Assembly: GCF_963675165.1 (NCBI RefSeq)
Contig: NC_087388.1
Coordinates: forward strand, 3,202,800-3,266,799
Source of the DNA: Halichondria panicea
Lineage: Eukaryota > Porifera > Demospongiae > Suberitida > Halichondriidae
Length of the DNA: 64,000 bases
Direction of reading: 5' to 3'
Part shown: positions 1 through 10,984 of the stretch, in pieces
How the letters are laid out: each line of letters opens with the position of its first letter
Position numbering within the stretch: position 1 is the stretch's first letter
Notes under the pieces: generated by a model
Databases searched by the model: none
Told to the model about the DNA's origin: nothing
Seen by the model: the letters and a program-made list of their open reading frames with translations, nothing else
Translations under genes and position numbers: made by a program

Positions 1-119
1 CCTTAATTAAATCTTGTGAATAAGCTGATGCTCTCTTAAGGCTCCAGGACATCTTTCAATTCAAAATACAGATACCTGCACATGTACAATAATAAAAGTA
101 ATAATAAAATTAATAGTAA

Positions 120-292
120 AAGTCAGCAGTTGACTTCCATATATGGAAGTCATTGCTGTGTCTGCTTAGCCCTGTTACAAGAACTCTGCAAAACCCTGTA
201 CCCAAAATATTATAGTCAGCAGTTGACTTCCATATATGGAAGTCTTTGCAGTGTCTGTTTAGCCCTGTTGCAAGGATTTTGCAAAACCCTGT
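120..292. repeat. Two-copy tandem repeat with a perfect 20-bp palindrome
   Basis: Two direct copies of a roughly 90-bp unit lie back to back, about 120-211 and 212-292. Each begins with a perfect palindrome (GACTTCCATATATGGAAGTC) followed by a shared stretch ending in GCAAAACCCTGTA. The copies differ at several bases, so the duplication is not recent. Open frames cross it on both strands because the unit lacks stops, not because of any recognisable protein. No terminal repeats or target duplication were found. Confidence 0.85.
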
Positions 293-377
293 ATGTATTA
301 AGACATGCAGAGAAAACATGTAGAATTTTGTATAATAGGCATGCAAACATGTACCTGTAGTATAAACTATATATATA

Positions 378-598
378 CCTTCAAGCCGCAATTTCTTACT
401 GCCTCCCAGAATGGGTCATAAAGAAGATCACCAGAGAGGTCAACACATGGAAATTGGGCATATGGAAACTTAAGACTGCTGAACAGACCACGAACCATGA
501 ATACCATCATTGTCTTCGCTAGCTTAGGTTTTACGAGTTTGTCATCTTCAATGCTCTTTTAAATCCAATCATGGCACCAGAATGTTTGTCGAAAACCA
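378..598 (-). pseudogene. P-element/THAP9-like transposase fragment
   Basis: Read on the minus strand, one frame gives a block starting MVFDKHSGAMIGF. After a shift near 550 another frame gives VRGLFSSLKFPYAQFPC and then SGDLLYDPFWEAV. This order, with the GLFSxLxFPYAxFPC and DPFWEAV motifs, is familiar from P-element/THAP9-type transposases of invertebrates. Only about 70 residues remain, with no start, no zinc finger and no end, so this is an internal relic with at least one frameshift. The assignment rests on remembered family motifs. A DDE transposase of another superfamily is the main alternative. Confidence 0.6.
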
Positions 599-599
599 T

Positions 600-1028
600 A
601 CTTCGTGCGTTCTTCTTTGTTGCAGCGTCAAGTTGGCAAATGAATTAGGAGAAAGATCTTTGAGGAAAGTGGTTTCCTCCAACCCACCCTCTCAGTTCAA
701 GAAGACAGGGCTCATTTAGTGGCGCACCTTCTGTCCGGCACACTGATTGGTCCGGCACACTGATTGTCAACTATTGCTAGGTTTTACTAGTATCCGGTGC
801 TCTGTGGTGCTCTGCTTGTGTCTCGCTACGCCATGCCTTGAAGGATCAACGACTTAAAAACAGTACTGTCAGTACCACTCATGTCAGCAAAGTCAACTAC
901 AGGTACGTACTTGGCGTATGAAGCACTTATTCTGTTTATCAAGTTATACATTGTAGAATCGCCTGACACAAGCAACTCAAAAGCAACGTGACTGAATCAA
1001 ACAGAGGATTGGGCGTCACTCTACCTCA
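600..1028. other. No gene seen
   Basis: No coding signal or recognisable repeat was found here. The stretch contains an exact 17-bp tandem duplication at 733-766 (gtccggcacactgattg twice), one of many such local duplications in the window. Confidence 0.5.
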
Positions 1029-1579
1029 TCATGACCTACTCGATACGGCATCAAAGGGTGGGTTGGGCGGCAGGCTGGTCCCTGCTTTCCACATGAGTGA
1101 CACTCTGCATCCTTGAAACGCTGCGGAGTGATTCGACTTTCCACAGTGGTAACATGGCTGCGGTCTCCTTTTGCTTTGTATGTTCTGGGTTGCTGGCCTT
1201 GAGCGCTCTGGTGTTGCTCTCTCCTGTGCGATTTTCATTGCTCTCGTCTTGCTTCGCTTCGGAGTCCTGCAACGAAACGGTCACGTAGGGGATACGCCCC
1301 AAAATTGCAGTGTGTTGCCAGCTTGCGTAGAGCTGCATCGTATTCTGCTAAAGATTCGTCAGGGCCCTTTTTTGAAAATGAAAACGTTCTGCGATCACCG
1401 CTCGTGTCGGTTCGTAGTGCTTCCATAGTGCAGCAAATATTTCTCCCTGAGGCGAACTTCGTCTTCGCCTCGGGTGCAAGCAAGTCACATAGAAGACTGT
1501 AGGTCGTTGCACCAATGGATTGCTTATCCGTGAGGTAGAGGTCTACCTGATCCAGGTAGGACTCTTGGTCTGGTCCCAT
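1029..1579 (-). pseudogene. gag: Gypsy-type retrotransposon Gag fragment with zinc knuckles
   Basis: The minus strand encodes a capsid-like block with SLAEYDAALRKLATHCNFG and LRDRFVAGLRSEA, the pattern of the retrotransposon gag family (ESxxEYxxxLRxLAxxCxFG...LRDRFVxGL). In a shifted frame downstream comes CYHCGKSNHSAA, a CCHC zinc knuckle, with traces of a second. At least two frameshifts separate these parts, and no protease or pol follows. The 5' side lies to the right. The bases around 1600-1615 read, on the minus strand, as a TGGCGACGAGGAT-type motif that often follows a 5' LTR in such elements. It is distinct from the Gypsy copy at 45.8-49.6 kb. Confidence 0.75.
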
Positions 1580-1620
1580 AGTGTGTGGCTGTAGGGTACT
1601 TGATCCACAATCCTCGTCGC

Positions 1621-1785
1621 CAGTGAGATAACTTCAATAATTTATTAAATCAGAACTCACAAAATACACAGGCTGTTTATACCAACTAAATAAGAACATG
1701 AAACCACTAGAACTAACACAACACAGTATTTCCGGAATCACAGTCTTTATCTAATGTTAGTTCCATGTCGTAAGGATACCACAAT
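1621..1785 (-). repeat. Possible LTR of the Gypsy gag fragment
   Basis: This AT-rich stretch lies exactly where the 5' LTR of the adjacent minus-strand gag fragment should be. No second LTR or clean TG...CA ends were found, so the call rests on position alone. Confidence 0.25.
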
Positions 1786-1945
1786 ATGAATATGAATGTA
1801 CCTAGCAACTGACCACCCCCCCTAATTAGCGATTGTTTTGTATGAAGGTTGTGTTCTCAATATTCTCACGGGTCAGACGCCTCATGATGTCCACTGCTGT
1901 ACTAACGCTGATGCCTCGGTGAGTCTACCGTACCCCTATTCCCCA
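1785..1945 (-). repeat. Fragment of the piggyBac-like miniature element family
   Basis: The sequence TACCTAGCAACTGACCACC followed by CTAATTAGCGATTGTTT recurs at 35.05 kb and, more diverged, at 43.9 kb. It is found inverted near 29.3 kb. The following TTCTCAATATTCTCACGG and CATGATGTCCACTGCTGTACTAAC blocks are shared with the 44.0-44.2 kb copy. Both outer ends are missing here. Confidence 0.65.
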
Positions 1946-3049
1946 AAAACATTTGTAAAACATTTGTAACAGTCATTCCGCGAAAATTTATACCCTCGAA
2001 ATAATACCATACGGACAAAGGGTCAGAAAGATCGAGTGTGGAGCCGGGGAGTCTTCACACCCCTACCCGAATGGGTTTGTACAAAAGTCTCGCTGACCTA
2101 CCCGGATACATATCGCATGTTCATCAGTACTCTTGTATCTGCGTGTTCCCCTATGAACACATTCCTTAGTTCCCCATTCACTTCCTCTTCGCATGAAGAA
2201 GCCGATTAAAATAGCGCCTATGTTGCGCATGACATTTATAAACAGTGAATCTTGGCTGACGTAAGCAGTGGTAGTACTCGTGCCTGATTCTTGGCAGAAT
2301 CAAGGTGACACTTTAATCAAGGTGACGTTGCAGGAAGTATCGGCCACAAGAAACTTTGTAAACTTTGTATACAGAAATCTTTAGTGTTCACAATGGCAAG
2401 GAAACAACACCCCCCCTCGTCGATGATGTAGAAGTCGATCAATTCGATCACTTTGATGGGGAACTCTCAGCTTAAAAAGTGTTAAGAAATTGTGTCATAA
2501 AAAAGGACGAAGCACACGATAGTAGAAGCTTCAGAGAGTACTTTTGATGGATCTACGAAACATACGATAAGTGTCTGTTAATGTCGTCGTTTTAATAACC
2601 CCTTAGCAGAAGTACAGGAAAAGGCCAACTAGTACCAATACCAAACACACCCTGAATCGAAACACACCCTGAAACACACCCTGAATCGACACACCCTGAA
2701 TCGAATTGAGATGAGCTTCCTCGTTCTGGTTTTTCAAATCGAGGCGATTGATGTGGGGATATTTGTCATGGCCAGAAACTGCAAGTACTGCAAAGCAAGT
2801 GGCAAGCGACTGATTCAGCACAGATGATGATGATATGAGCTGCTATGAGCTGCTATGATGACAATCAAGCAACATTGATATTTCAGATGATTTGGCTAAG
2901 TCCCTGTGCGTAGCCTGGCTACCAGTGAAGGTAATTTTCGGGGGACAAAATATTCATGGTGCATAATTCATGGTGCATAATAGGATGGCAAAGAACATGA
3001 GGTCACGATGGAGAGCTTTCAGTTATCCGTCCGTAGTGAGTGCAGGCAG
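1946..3049. other. No gene seen; several local duplications
   Basis: I see no supported gene. There are short local duplications, for example near 2295-2325, 2640-2700 (CACACCCTGAATCGA-type units), 2838-2865 and 2955-2985. A minus-strand frame at 2603-2821 is built partly from these repeats and is not convincing. Confidence 0.5.
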
Positions 3050-3375
3050 AGATTTTATGTAGTTATTAATGTTATTCATTGCAAGTGACATCATAAGGTC
3101 GCGTATTTGCTTAGCTAGATTATCTTTGGCAACAAATACGGCGGACCACAAATACGGTGGACTTAAATAAGGCCCTCAAAAGATAGATTGATTATGTTTC
3201 CTTGATGGGAAGTAAAAATGTAAAAATGTCCAAGTCCTTGTTTTTGAAGCTTAGCTTGATCTTGGCATCTTCAACGCAGTTCTCTTTAAGTGGCAAGACG
3301 TAGCTATATAACCAAATAATACAGTAAATTTTGGTATTGAAATCTGGACCCGGGCCGTAAGTGCGCAGTGTTGAT
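3050..3375 (+). repeat. Dispersed repeat, copy 1
   Basis: This matches 10985-11600 in blocks: TTATTAATGTTATTCATTGCA, GACATCATAAGGTC, ATTATCTTTGGCAACAAATA, GGCCCTCAAAAGATAGA, GTTTCCTTGATGGGAAGTAA and GAAATCTGGACCCGGGCC. The copy at 11 kb is longer and has extra sequence between blocks, so this one is internally deleted. No coding capacity or terminal inverted repeat was recognised. Confidence 0.8.
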
Positions 3376-3582
3376 ACTATGAATGTCTCACTTGAAGTGC
3401 TACCATTGTGATTGGCAAATCATTTTTAGTTAAATGTCGAAAAATGGTCACTAACCATCAAGGGGAAGTTTGCTTTTACTAACTTTGTGTCTGCTTGTTG
3501 TGTTTGTATAGTGTCCTAACTAGCTGGTTATAAGCGGTGCCCTTCTTTGTGTCAGTTGATTTCAATAACCGCACTTATTTAA

Positions 3583-6500
3583 GGGTGCTGGGACACTACG
3601 CCCACACACGGTTGTTAGGGAAAGTTTACAGAAAACTACTTGCTGTAGACACTTCTTACCTTCACAGAACTATTAAGAAGTGGATAACTAGTTCATGTTC
3701 CAAAAATCAAGAAGTGAGGACCAACAACAGGATTGTTATAAGTGACTGCACTCTGAAGATAAAAATCGTTCGATCTGGAGAACCGCTTGTGCTACATACC
3801 TGATTCTTTGTTTATTAGCTAAACTGTACTATTGTCTACGAAGTTACGAAGAGTTTTTGATTATGTAGAGCTTCTTTTTCTATTTATCCAATACGGCACA
3901 CCCATATCTCATGCTCTGGGTAGCGTATGAAAAATATCAAAACGTAACTTTGTTCATATTACGTCATTGGAGTAGCATGCAAAATATAAGCCCAGTCCAG
4001 GCGCTGGTTCTCTAGATCGAACACTTTTTGTGACATCATCTTTGCGTTCTTATGAAAAGAAAATATTTTGTGCGACGGTGGTTAGCTCTTAGAAGAGCTG
4101 TTTATGAGTAGCCGTCCAGACTGAGGTGACAGCGCAGAAGATCCACGGGGCTCTGGCTGTAGTCTGGCTGACTGCTGATGTAGTTGGAGCAGGTGAGTCA
4201 CTCTCACTGCAGCAGCACATTCATTGATAAATTCTTTCTCAGGGGCTTGCTTTTTACTCCCTTAGCTTTCAAAGCCTCCATGAACGCCTCTGGAGTAGGG
4301 CAGTCTGTTCTAAGGGTCTTCAAAGTAGCAATCCCCAGTCCAAGTTCGCCTAGTTTCTTTGCCTGTGCTTTGCTGATAGTTGGCTTCCCCAAGGCCTTCA
4401 CAAGGGAAGCCGACTGCTGATGCACAGCTTTCTGTGTTGACCACAGCTCGATCTGTCTCTTAGGAGACCGAATAGGAAGGTTGGTGAGGCAGCTCACTAG
4501 CGACGGGTGAGTCATCACTGCTTCCATAGCCTGGACGTCGGGAAAGGCCCTGTGAGCACCTAGATACGAGTTGAGTGTTATCATTTTATTTGCTACAATT
4601 TTGTACGTTACCTTCTACAGCAGTACCCAGGATGTGCAGGTGGAGCGCTTCCATACCCAGCCTGGTGCCATTTAACTCACTCCGGCCATCTTTCTTCATC
4701 TACAATCATTGTACGATAAGGCTAATTTCAGTTCTTGAAAAGTATACCTGACGTAGGAGAGGTAGGGTATCGCTAAAGTGTATTTTTTTACTCTCAAAGG
4801 CAGACATACACAGAGTCCCTTGGCGTCGCTCCACTTCAGCCAGTAGAATTGGGAAATCAAACAAGAACCCATTGTGAGCTACAAGAACTGGGAAAGTAAA
4901 ATACCATAATAATTTGTGTTACATGGGTATTTTATTTGTCTTACCAGGATAGTGAGGATTCGTGGTCACATCACTAACGTATGTGGTGACAGCAGTAACC
5001 CAGTCCAGGAACAGAGGGAGGACAACTGACAGCGGCTTCTCACCACGGAGAGTGGTAGTGCTGATACCAGTTATCCTGGTAACTAAAAAATATAATCATC
5101 ACTGCAACATTTACTCTTAGCCTAATGTGTACAGTACCAGTTGGTGAGATGTGTCGTGATGTTGCCACCAGGCTCGAGAAGGTTGGTGTCTCAAGAGGCA
5201 CGGGAGATGCAACAACTTTAGCACCTACATCTGTGATGTGTTCGTTGTAGATACTGAGGCCTGTCGTCTCGCAATCATGGAAAATCAGAAGAGGGTGTGC
5301 ATCGTCACTGCTAACCTCTTCATTATTCTGTGACTGGTCATCGAGTCCCGGCTCAGCAGCCTCAATCTCAACATCAACAGACGTAAGTGCCTCCATTGTT
5401 GACAATTCTCCCTGACCACCACCCACGTACTCCCCCACAGCACTCCCCATCCCACGGATAGTTTCCATGTAGGATTTCTCCTGCTCGTGGCGTGCTTTCT
5501 TGGCTTTCTTCTCGATGTTTCTATTGGAAAATTTATAGCAATCAATACAGGTTAGTACACTAGTACTCTACCTCTTATGGAGATACTCCTTTGTGGACCT
5601 CTTCTGCCTGTTGGTCTCCCATAGTAGTTGCTCCTTCAAAATTGATTGAACGGCCTCAAATGGCATGTCTACTTCCATTTGCACCAGACAGAAATTTGCA
5701 CCAGACAGAACACCCTCCACACAGGGCCCATGTTCTACAAACGAGGTAGGTGTAGCATAACATAATTATAGAAACGTGTAAGATACCTTGTGGCAAATGG
5801 CCATATTTGTTTTGTTTTGCATGTGTAGTGCACATGACCAAGATATGTCTTCTTGCCTCTATACAGTAGAGCCAGCCCGTGGAACCCCTCAACGGTGTTT
5901 GTGGTCAACCGCCCGTGGTCGGAGATGTAGTCCTGAGGGTATGCCGCCATTCGCTCGAACAGGCTCTTGAAACCACTGACCTGAGCTCTACAGCTGAATG
6001 CGTGTTTTCCTTTGTAGGGACTACCATCTTCAGTCAACTAAATTTGAAGCCAATGATTAGAAAATGTTATACATACTGTACATGAACTAACTAACTTTCT
6101 CGTGATGACACCATGATGATGTGTGCACATCCAGGCAATAGTGACAGTGAAAGTTGACCAGCGCCTCAGAGAAGGACTTGAGTGGATCTTCGCTGTTTTG
6201 AATCGTGTCAGACGAGATAAGGTTGCTAAGAGCCGCTTTGCAACTCCCCATGAAAGCCTCCGTCATCCTCTTGCATCGAAAGTCAGCAGCTCGGCACTGT
6301 AAAAATGGAGTAAGTTAAATTAGTTTTGTAAAAAGTAACTCACCTCACACTTGTTCTGCTTGATTTTCTGAAGATCTTTGTGGAGGGTCTTTGCACAGTG
6401 ATTAGAGCAGTACGTGATGGTGCCCTCAGGGAAATGACGGCAAAAGATACTGTTGACCGAAGAGTCTTTGTCTGTTATCACCTCGCTAACTCTAAAACCG

Positions 6501-7544
6501 GTGGACTTCACTTTTCCGAGTATCTCATCAAACATATCCCCCTCAGCTGCACAAGATGTACCGTGCCAATTGTGATGAGGACCCTTCTTCGTACGGTGAG
6601 CAAACCACGCAATGCCACCAGTTGTATAGTCATGTAGCGTAGCTGAGGAATTGTTTAGAGTAGTGGCCCCGGGTAAGGTAAAATCCGTCGAAGGATGCCA
6701 CCCAGTTTGTTTGGTTGCCACATTCAATGATATCTTGTCTTACTTTACCACAGGACCACTCAGCTAACTTGGTGACATGTACCTCAAGTCGCTCAAGTAT
6801 GCGATGCCACTGCTTATTGGAACACTGAGGTAGACCCAACCAGCCACTCATCCGAGCATACTCAGCGTATAGATGACCGTTTAGGAGGAACGACAGCACT
6901 GGGTAGTATTGCTGCCACGAAAAACTGGGTATGGTGAAATCTGGCGAATGATTAAAGCTCACACAACCACTTGACACAAACAAAGATAAACTCTCAACAT
7001 CAAAAGACAACCCTATTTGCTCTGCGACTTCAGCCAGCCTTTGGGTTGTGCTCATTTGTAAAGGATGTCTTCGTTCAGTGCTCTCTATCTCTGGCTCTGG
7101 CTCTGTCTCCTGTTCTGGCTCTGGTTGTGGTTCTTGTTCTGGCTCTCTCTGCGCTACAGGGTTGTCCTGCGTACTTGAAGACGTACACGTACACTGAGAG
7201 TGTGTGATCGGTTCTACAAAGAAAAAATTATCTCAGTCTGCACTGAATACCTGTATTTATTTATACCTGTACCTAAACATTGTATTTTCCTGGCTTCTGT
7301 TGCAGCTTTGAGCTGTAGAATTCTCTTTCTGCTGGGCAATTTGGGCATCCTACTATAGCTATCCAAACAATTTGTAACACTGTGCTATCTGTCTAGACTC
7401 TATAGCAACTGTAACTTAATTAATGCGCGGCTCATGCTAATAGTAAATTATTGCACGCTAATATTGGCGCATCAATGAATATTATTATGTAAACGACATT
7501 CCTGTGGTTTTGTTACATCAATTTGTTGCTATGTCCCAGCACCC
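3583..7544 (-). mobile_element. Kolobok-type DNA transposon encoding a transposase-exonuclease
   Basis: The element is bounded by GGGTGCTGGGACA on the left and its inverted copy TGTCCCAGCACCC on the right, flanked on both sides by TTAA (3579-3582 and 7545-7548). TTAA target duplication with GGG-type ends fits the Kolobok superfamily; piggyBac also uses TTAA but usually begins CCC. The 3,962-bp interior carries one minus-strand multi-exon gene (4204-7348). The right TTAA directly abuts the CCCTTTCC end of the miniature element at 7549. Kolobok therefore probably inserted into the TTAA that bordered that element, or the two insertions used the same target. Confidence 0.85.
4204..7348 (-). pseudogene. 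Kolobok transposase fused to a DEDDh exonuclease, about ten exons
   Basis: Exons by GT/AG borders are about 7348-7267, 7213-6344, 6296-6096, 6037-5787, 5734-5572, 5522-5137, 5079-4946, 4889-4748, 4699-4613 and 4562-4204. The start MPKLPSRKR is chosen because it opens the first exon. An acidic Glu-Pro stretch follows, then the transposase core with NWVASFDGFYLTRGHYS, ITDKDSSVNSIF, YCSNHCAKTLHKDL and TTNTVEGFHGLALLYRGK. The C-terminal third is a DnaQ-like exonuclease. It shows FHDCETTGL (Exo I: D, E), AHNGFLFDFPILLAEVERR (Exo II: D) and AHRAFPD (Exo III: H, D), so all five catalytic residues are present. Two lesions are visible: a 1-base shift near 6650 and an exact 17-bp duplication at 5677-5710. 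Removing either restores the frame. A single fused protein is inferred from splice continuity; two adjacent genes remain possible. Confidence 0.8.
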
Positions 7545-7548
7545 TTAA

Positions 7549-8075
7549 CCCTTTCCCCGCCACTCTAGTGGTAATTTTCAAAAATTCGCTGTGCATGCTG
7601 TGTTGGAGCTATGCGCACGCTGTAGGTACCAGCACATGCGCATTGAGCTGCTGCCTCGAGGTACGCTTCGTACAAGAAAAGTGACAGTTTCAAGATCTTC
7701 GTAGTAAAACCTCAGTGAGGTTCTAGAGCAGCTAGACAGTGAGAATATCGATGCTTATGGAAGCTACCTCAAGCTAAAGAATATACCTTGCGATGGATAA
7801 ACTATTTGGATCTGGTAAGGCTTCAGTATAACTGTATTTAGGTTGAACTTGTAAACGAACTTGTAAACCTGTGTGTAGGTGAAGAAAACATTTCCCGGGA
7901 AAAGGGCGTCTGCCTCACAGATAACTTTATGCAGATCCTGATTGAAATGAACTTATTTAGTGTCTTTAGCCACTTTGTGCCTTGTGCCCTCATACAATAT
8001 TATTTGTGTACATTTGTGAATGTTACATAATGAATGTTTGCAAATTTTAATAATTTATTGTATTGACTTTTTTAT
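7549..8075 (+). mobile_element. piggyBac-like miniature element
   Basis: It starts CCCTTTCCCCGCC directly after TTAA. Blocks such as GCTGTGTTGGAGCTATGCGC, ACGCTGTAGGTACCAGCACA and CAGTGAGAATATCGATGCTT are shared with the copy at 28675. It is non-coding and the right end is not clean. CCC ends with a TTAA target suggest mobilisation by a piggyBac transposase, and a relic of such a gene lies at 52.4 kb. Confidence 0.7.
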
Positions 8076-8304
8076 TCGAGTATGCCTCAGAAAGAAAGTT
8101 CTGCGAAAAACCATTCTACAAATACTCAGTTCTGAATAGCCGCAAATTTGCGTCATTAAGGATCTCTCTACTTCGGTGTAGAAGCGATATGGGGCTTGTT
8201 ACCTATCTCTTAAACTCTATCTATTAAACTCGCATACTCACCAAGGAGCAAGTATACTGGCTCGATAAGAACTGTAGCCTGTTGGTCAGTGTGCATTAAT
8301 TGAG

Positions 8305-9870
8305 ATGCCTTGCTGTAAATGCAATAGGACAGGCGGATGCGCTTGTGTAAAAGCTGGAAGATCCTGCACAAGTTGCCTACCTACCAAGATAGGAACATGT
8401 CTCAACCATACTTTGAAGTTTGCAGCCCAGAATGAGATGATCCCAACACCCCCAGCCCCTTAGCCAACAACAACTGTGGACCATAATCTGAACGAGCCAG
8501 AAGTAAAAGCATTGCCTCCATGCATTGCCTCCATACATACACACCAATTTCAGAACCAAACTTTGGATGGGGTAGTGAAGATGGCAAGACAATCACAAGC
8601 ACCCTAAATAGAATATATGACAAGATTGTCCACTGGAGAAGAAACCTTTTTAAAGTACCATCTGGGAAACACGGAAAGTCATTCGTTCGTGAACTGACAC
8701 GAATGTTTAATGGGTACGGGGGTACGGGGAAGGATCAGCACTTGAAATCATAGCCGCAATGACAATGCCTACCCTTCTCCTACAGAAAGAAACCCAGCTC
8801 CAAATCCAAGCGACGCCTGAAACTCTGGACGGAGGGAGAGCCATCCTAATCCATAACCAATCGTCACGGCACAACAGAGAAGATCAAACTGCCAGAATAT
8901 TCGCCAAGCTAATGATGGAGCTAATGATGGAGGGAAAAGTGCGTGCAGCCCTAAGACTCATTACCCAATCAGGCAGTACAGGCCCACTCCCTCTAGACAG
9001 CCTAGCCAATCACAATGATCCTGCAAGTCCTAGTCGAGAAGCACCCCCTAAAGCAACCACCCAAGATCACGTGCATCGCTAAGCCCGACAACCCTATAGA
9101 TAATCCACATCCCATAATTTTTTTTGAAGAAATTAATGGTACAATGATTAGGAACATTATACTAAAAATGGATGGGTGCGGTGCGTCTGGTGCGTCTGGT
9201 CTGGATGCTGCTTTCTGGAAAAGTCCCTGGCAGCCAATGCAAGAAGAATTAGCACATCCTATGTTGACCCAAAGGGTTTGAGTGCGTTTGTTGTCCCAGG
9301 GGAGGCTTTCCATCGATATGCTACAATGAGATTCGTGAGATTCGTGATATGACTGCAACCCTAATGAGCGAAGTCTGCCACAACGTGAAAATAGAACCTG
9401 GATTACAACCTGTAACTGGGGAGCAATTCGAACACAGGACAGCCAATCGCGAGGATGGTGCTCATTGTCGCACAAAGCTTTTGGGGACAGAGTGCATTCT
9501 TTGATGTTAGGGTTTTTAACCCATACGCACCTTGCTACCGCAACTCCACCCAGACCCAATGCTATAGAAAAAATGAGTTAGAGAAGAAGAGATGTTATGA
9601 AGAGCGCATTAGAGAGATAGAACACGGCTCGTTCACCCCACTGGTTCTCTCTGCTGCTGGAGGAGTTGGCCCAGCCGCAACCATCGTATACAAGAGGTCA
9701 CTAATTTCAGAGAAACAAGTCTACCCTCCCTCCATTGGGTGAGATGCAGATTAAACTTCTCTCTACTAAGATCGGCTGTAATGTGCATACGTGGCTCCCG
9801 ATCTACCTTCGCTTTCGAAGTTTCTATCGACCTGGCCGTCCACGAAGGCCAGGTCCACGAAGGCCAGGTG
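8305..9870 (+). pseudogene. Retroelement polyprotein relic: CXC N-terminus, reverse transcriptase core deleted
   Basis: The start at 8305 opens MPCCKCNRTGGCACVKAGR, a cysteine-rich block (CxC...CxC...CxxC) resembling CXC/tesmin-type motifs that precede some cnidarian and sponge reverse transcriptase ORFs. Later blocks are VPSGKHGKSFVRELTRMF, ARIFAKLMMEGKV-like sequence (with a 12-bp in-frame duplication near 8915), ASGLDAAFW and DPKGLSAFV. The sequence then jumps near 9290 to EIRDMTATLMSEVCHNV-like and FFDVRVFNPYAPCYR, which lie C-terminal to the RT in full-length relatives. It ends with GSFTPLVLSAAGGVGP. So a central deletion removed the RT itself, and at least four frameshifts are present. 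Family assignment is from memory of related ORFs; the exact retroelement class is not certain. Confidence 0.7.
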
Positions 9871-10168
9871 CAATCTTTTTAACTCTTTTTAACTCAACCT
9901 TTTTTAACTCAACCATATAAGAATAATTAGATCTAAACATATATATAACTTTCCTTTCCTGTATTGTCACACGTATTATTTGACTTCGAGGGAAAAATAA
10001 GCTGTTAACCGCGGATGACGCATATTTGCGTCAACCGCACATTACTCTACTCTCAGATCTATGTGTGCGTGCGTGCGTATCACTACTGTAATCACTACTG
10101 TAAGTGCCTGCTGTATGTGCCTGCTGTACGGTTGCAATGTAGGTCACTTGTGGATTTCAACTTAAGCT
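9871..10168. other. AT-rich spacer, no gene seen
   Basis: This holds a run of TTTTTAACTC(AACC) repeats at about 9878-9915 and two short tandem duplications near 10080-10125. No coding or RNA signal was recognised. Confidence 0.5.
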
Positions 10169-10692
10169 TTGTTTCGAGTTATGGCTTGTTTTTGTAAAAG
10201 CAATTTGAAGTCTCTAGACTCGCGCGCATGCGTAGCAAAATGCAACTACATGGTAAGTAATCTGCACTACAGCGCTAGCTACTTTTCGCAGATGTCTAGT
10301 AGCTTAATAGTCTTCATACTGTCATTGTCATTGTCCATATACATGAATTTTTAGGGAACATGGAAAACACAGCTGAGACAGTGGTTCTCCAACAAGCGGA
10401 GGGTACCGAAACATGGTGACCAGGTATAATAATAATAATAATAATGCGGGTTGTTTCAACATAATCGTTCTTTCTACATAATCATTCTTTTTATAGGATC
10501 CCACAGCCACACAGCCCCACACAGCCCCCTACGAAGAAAAGAGATACTCATCGTGATGGTGATGGTGATGAGGAATTGAGGGACATTGAGTATGTGAAGC
10601 TTCTGGACATTGAACTCAAAAAAGACAAGCCTACCAAAAAGGTAGTGAAAGATTTAATGGAATCCTCGTATACAGGCAGAAGACGGTGGATA
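10169..10692 (+). pseudogene. Relic of the EnSpm/CACTA-type SAM accessory gene
   Basis: One exon reads GTWKTQLRQWFSNKRR (about 10353-10425). A second reads from KKRDTHRDGDGDEELRD to ELKKDKPTKKVVKDLMESSY and GRRRWIK (about 10525-10692). The same architecture appears in the intact copy at 16144-19171: GTWKETL, then QLEELADEHHKEVPSR and GRRSWILKD. The two copies are clearly paralogous but diverged. The relic stops where a piece of a TA-targeting element begins (10703). No SAM domain is seen upstream. A plus-strand frame from 10169 may carry part of the preceding exon. Confidence 0.65.
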
Positions 10693-10702
10693 AAGCAAAC
10701 GT

Positions 10703-10793
10703 ATTATTTTGAAGCCAAGAGAACGCTTTATTGGATTCAACAACAAAAACCGTTATGGTGTTTTCCTAGGCCCTGTCACATTTGTTGTAAGCT
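10703..10793 (-). repeat. Terminal fragment of the TATGTGACAGG element family
   Basis: Reversed, this reads TGTGACAGGGCCTAGGAAAA and then a block with TGTTGAATCCAATAAAGCGTT. That matches the left end of the complete element at 24692-26048 for roughly 90 bp with substitutions. It is a solo end truncating the SAM-gene relic. Confidence 0.7.
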
Positions 10794-10984
10794 ACCTAGC
10801 AGCTATTAAAGGCCTTAAGGTTATGGGTATATTGCTCATGAATAATTCATAAGATATTTATTTTCTTTATTTCATTAATTTTTTTGTAACTAGCAATGAA
10901 ACTAGTAATGATTACTCTGCGCAGTTAAGGCCTGGGTCAGGCACTGATAAGATTAATTTTATTCATTGCCAACATTTTATGTAG

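Noticed and set aside
120-300. Tandem repeat considered as a CRISPR-like array
   Set aside because: Only two units with no spacers, and the genome is eukaryotic.
1097-1502. Overlapping plus-strand frames opposite the Gypsy gag fragment
   Set aside because: They are antisense shadows of the minus-strand capsid coding sequence.
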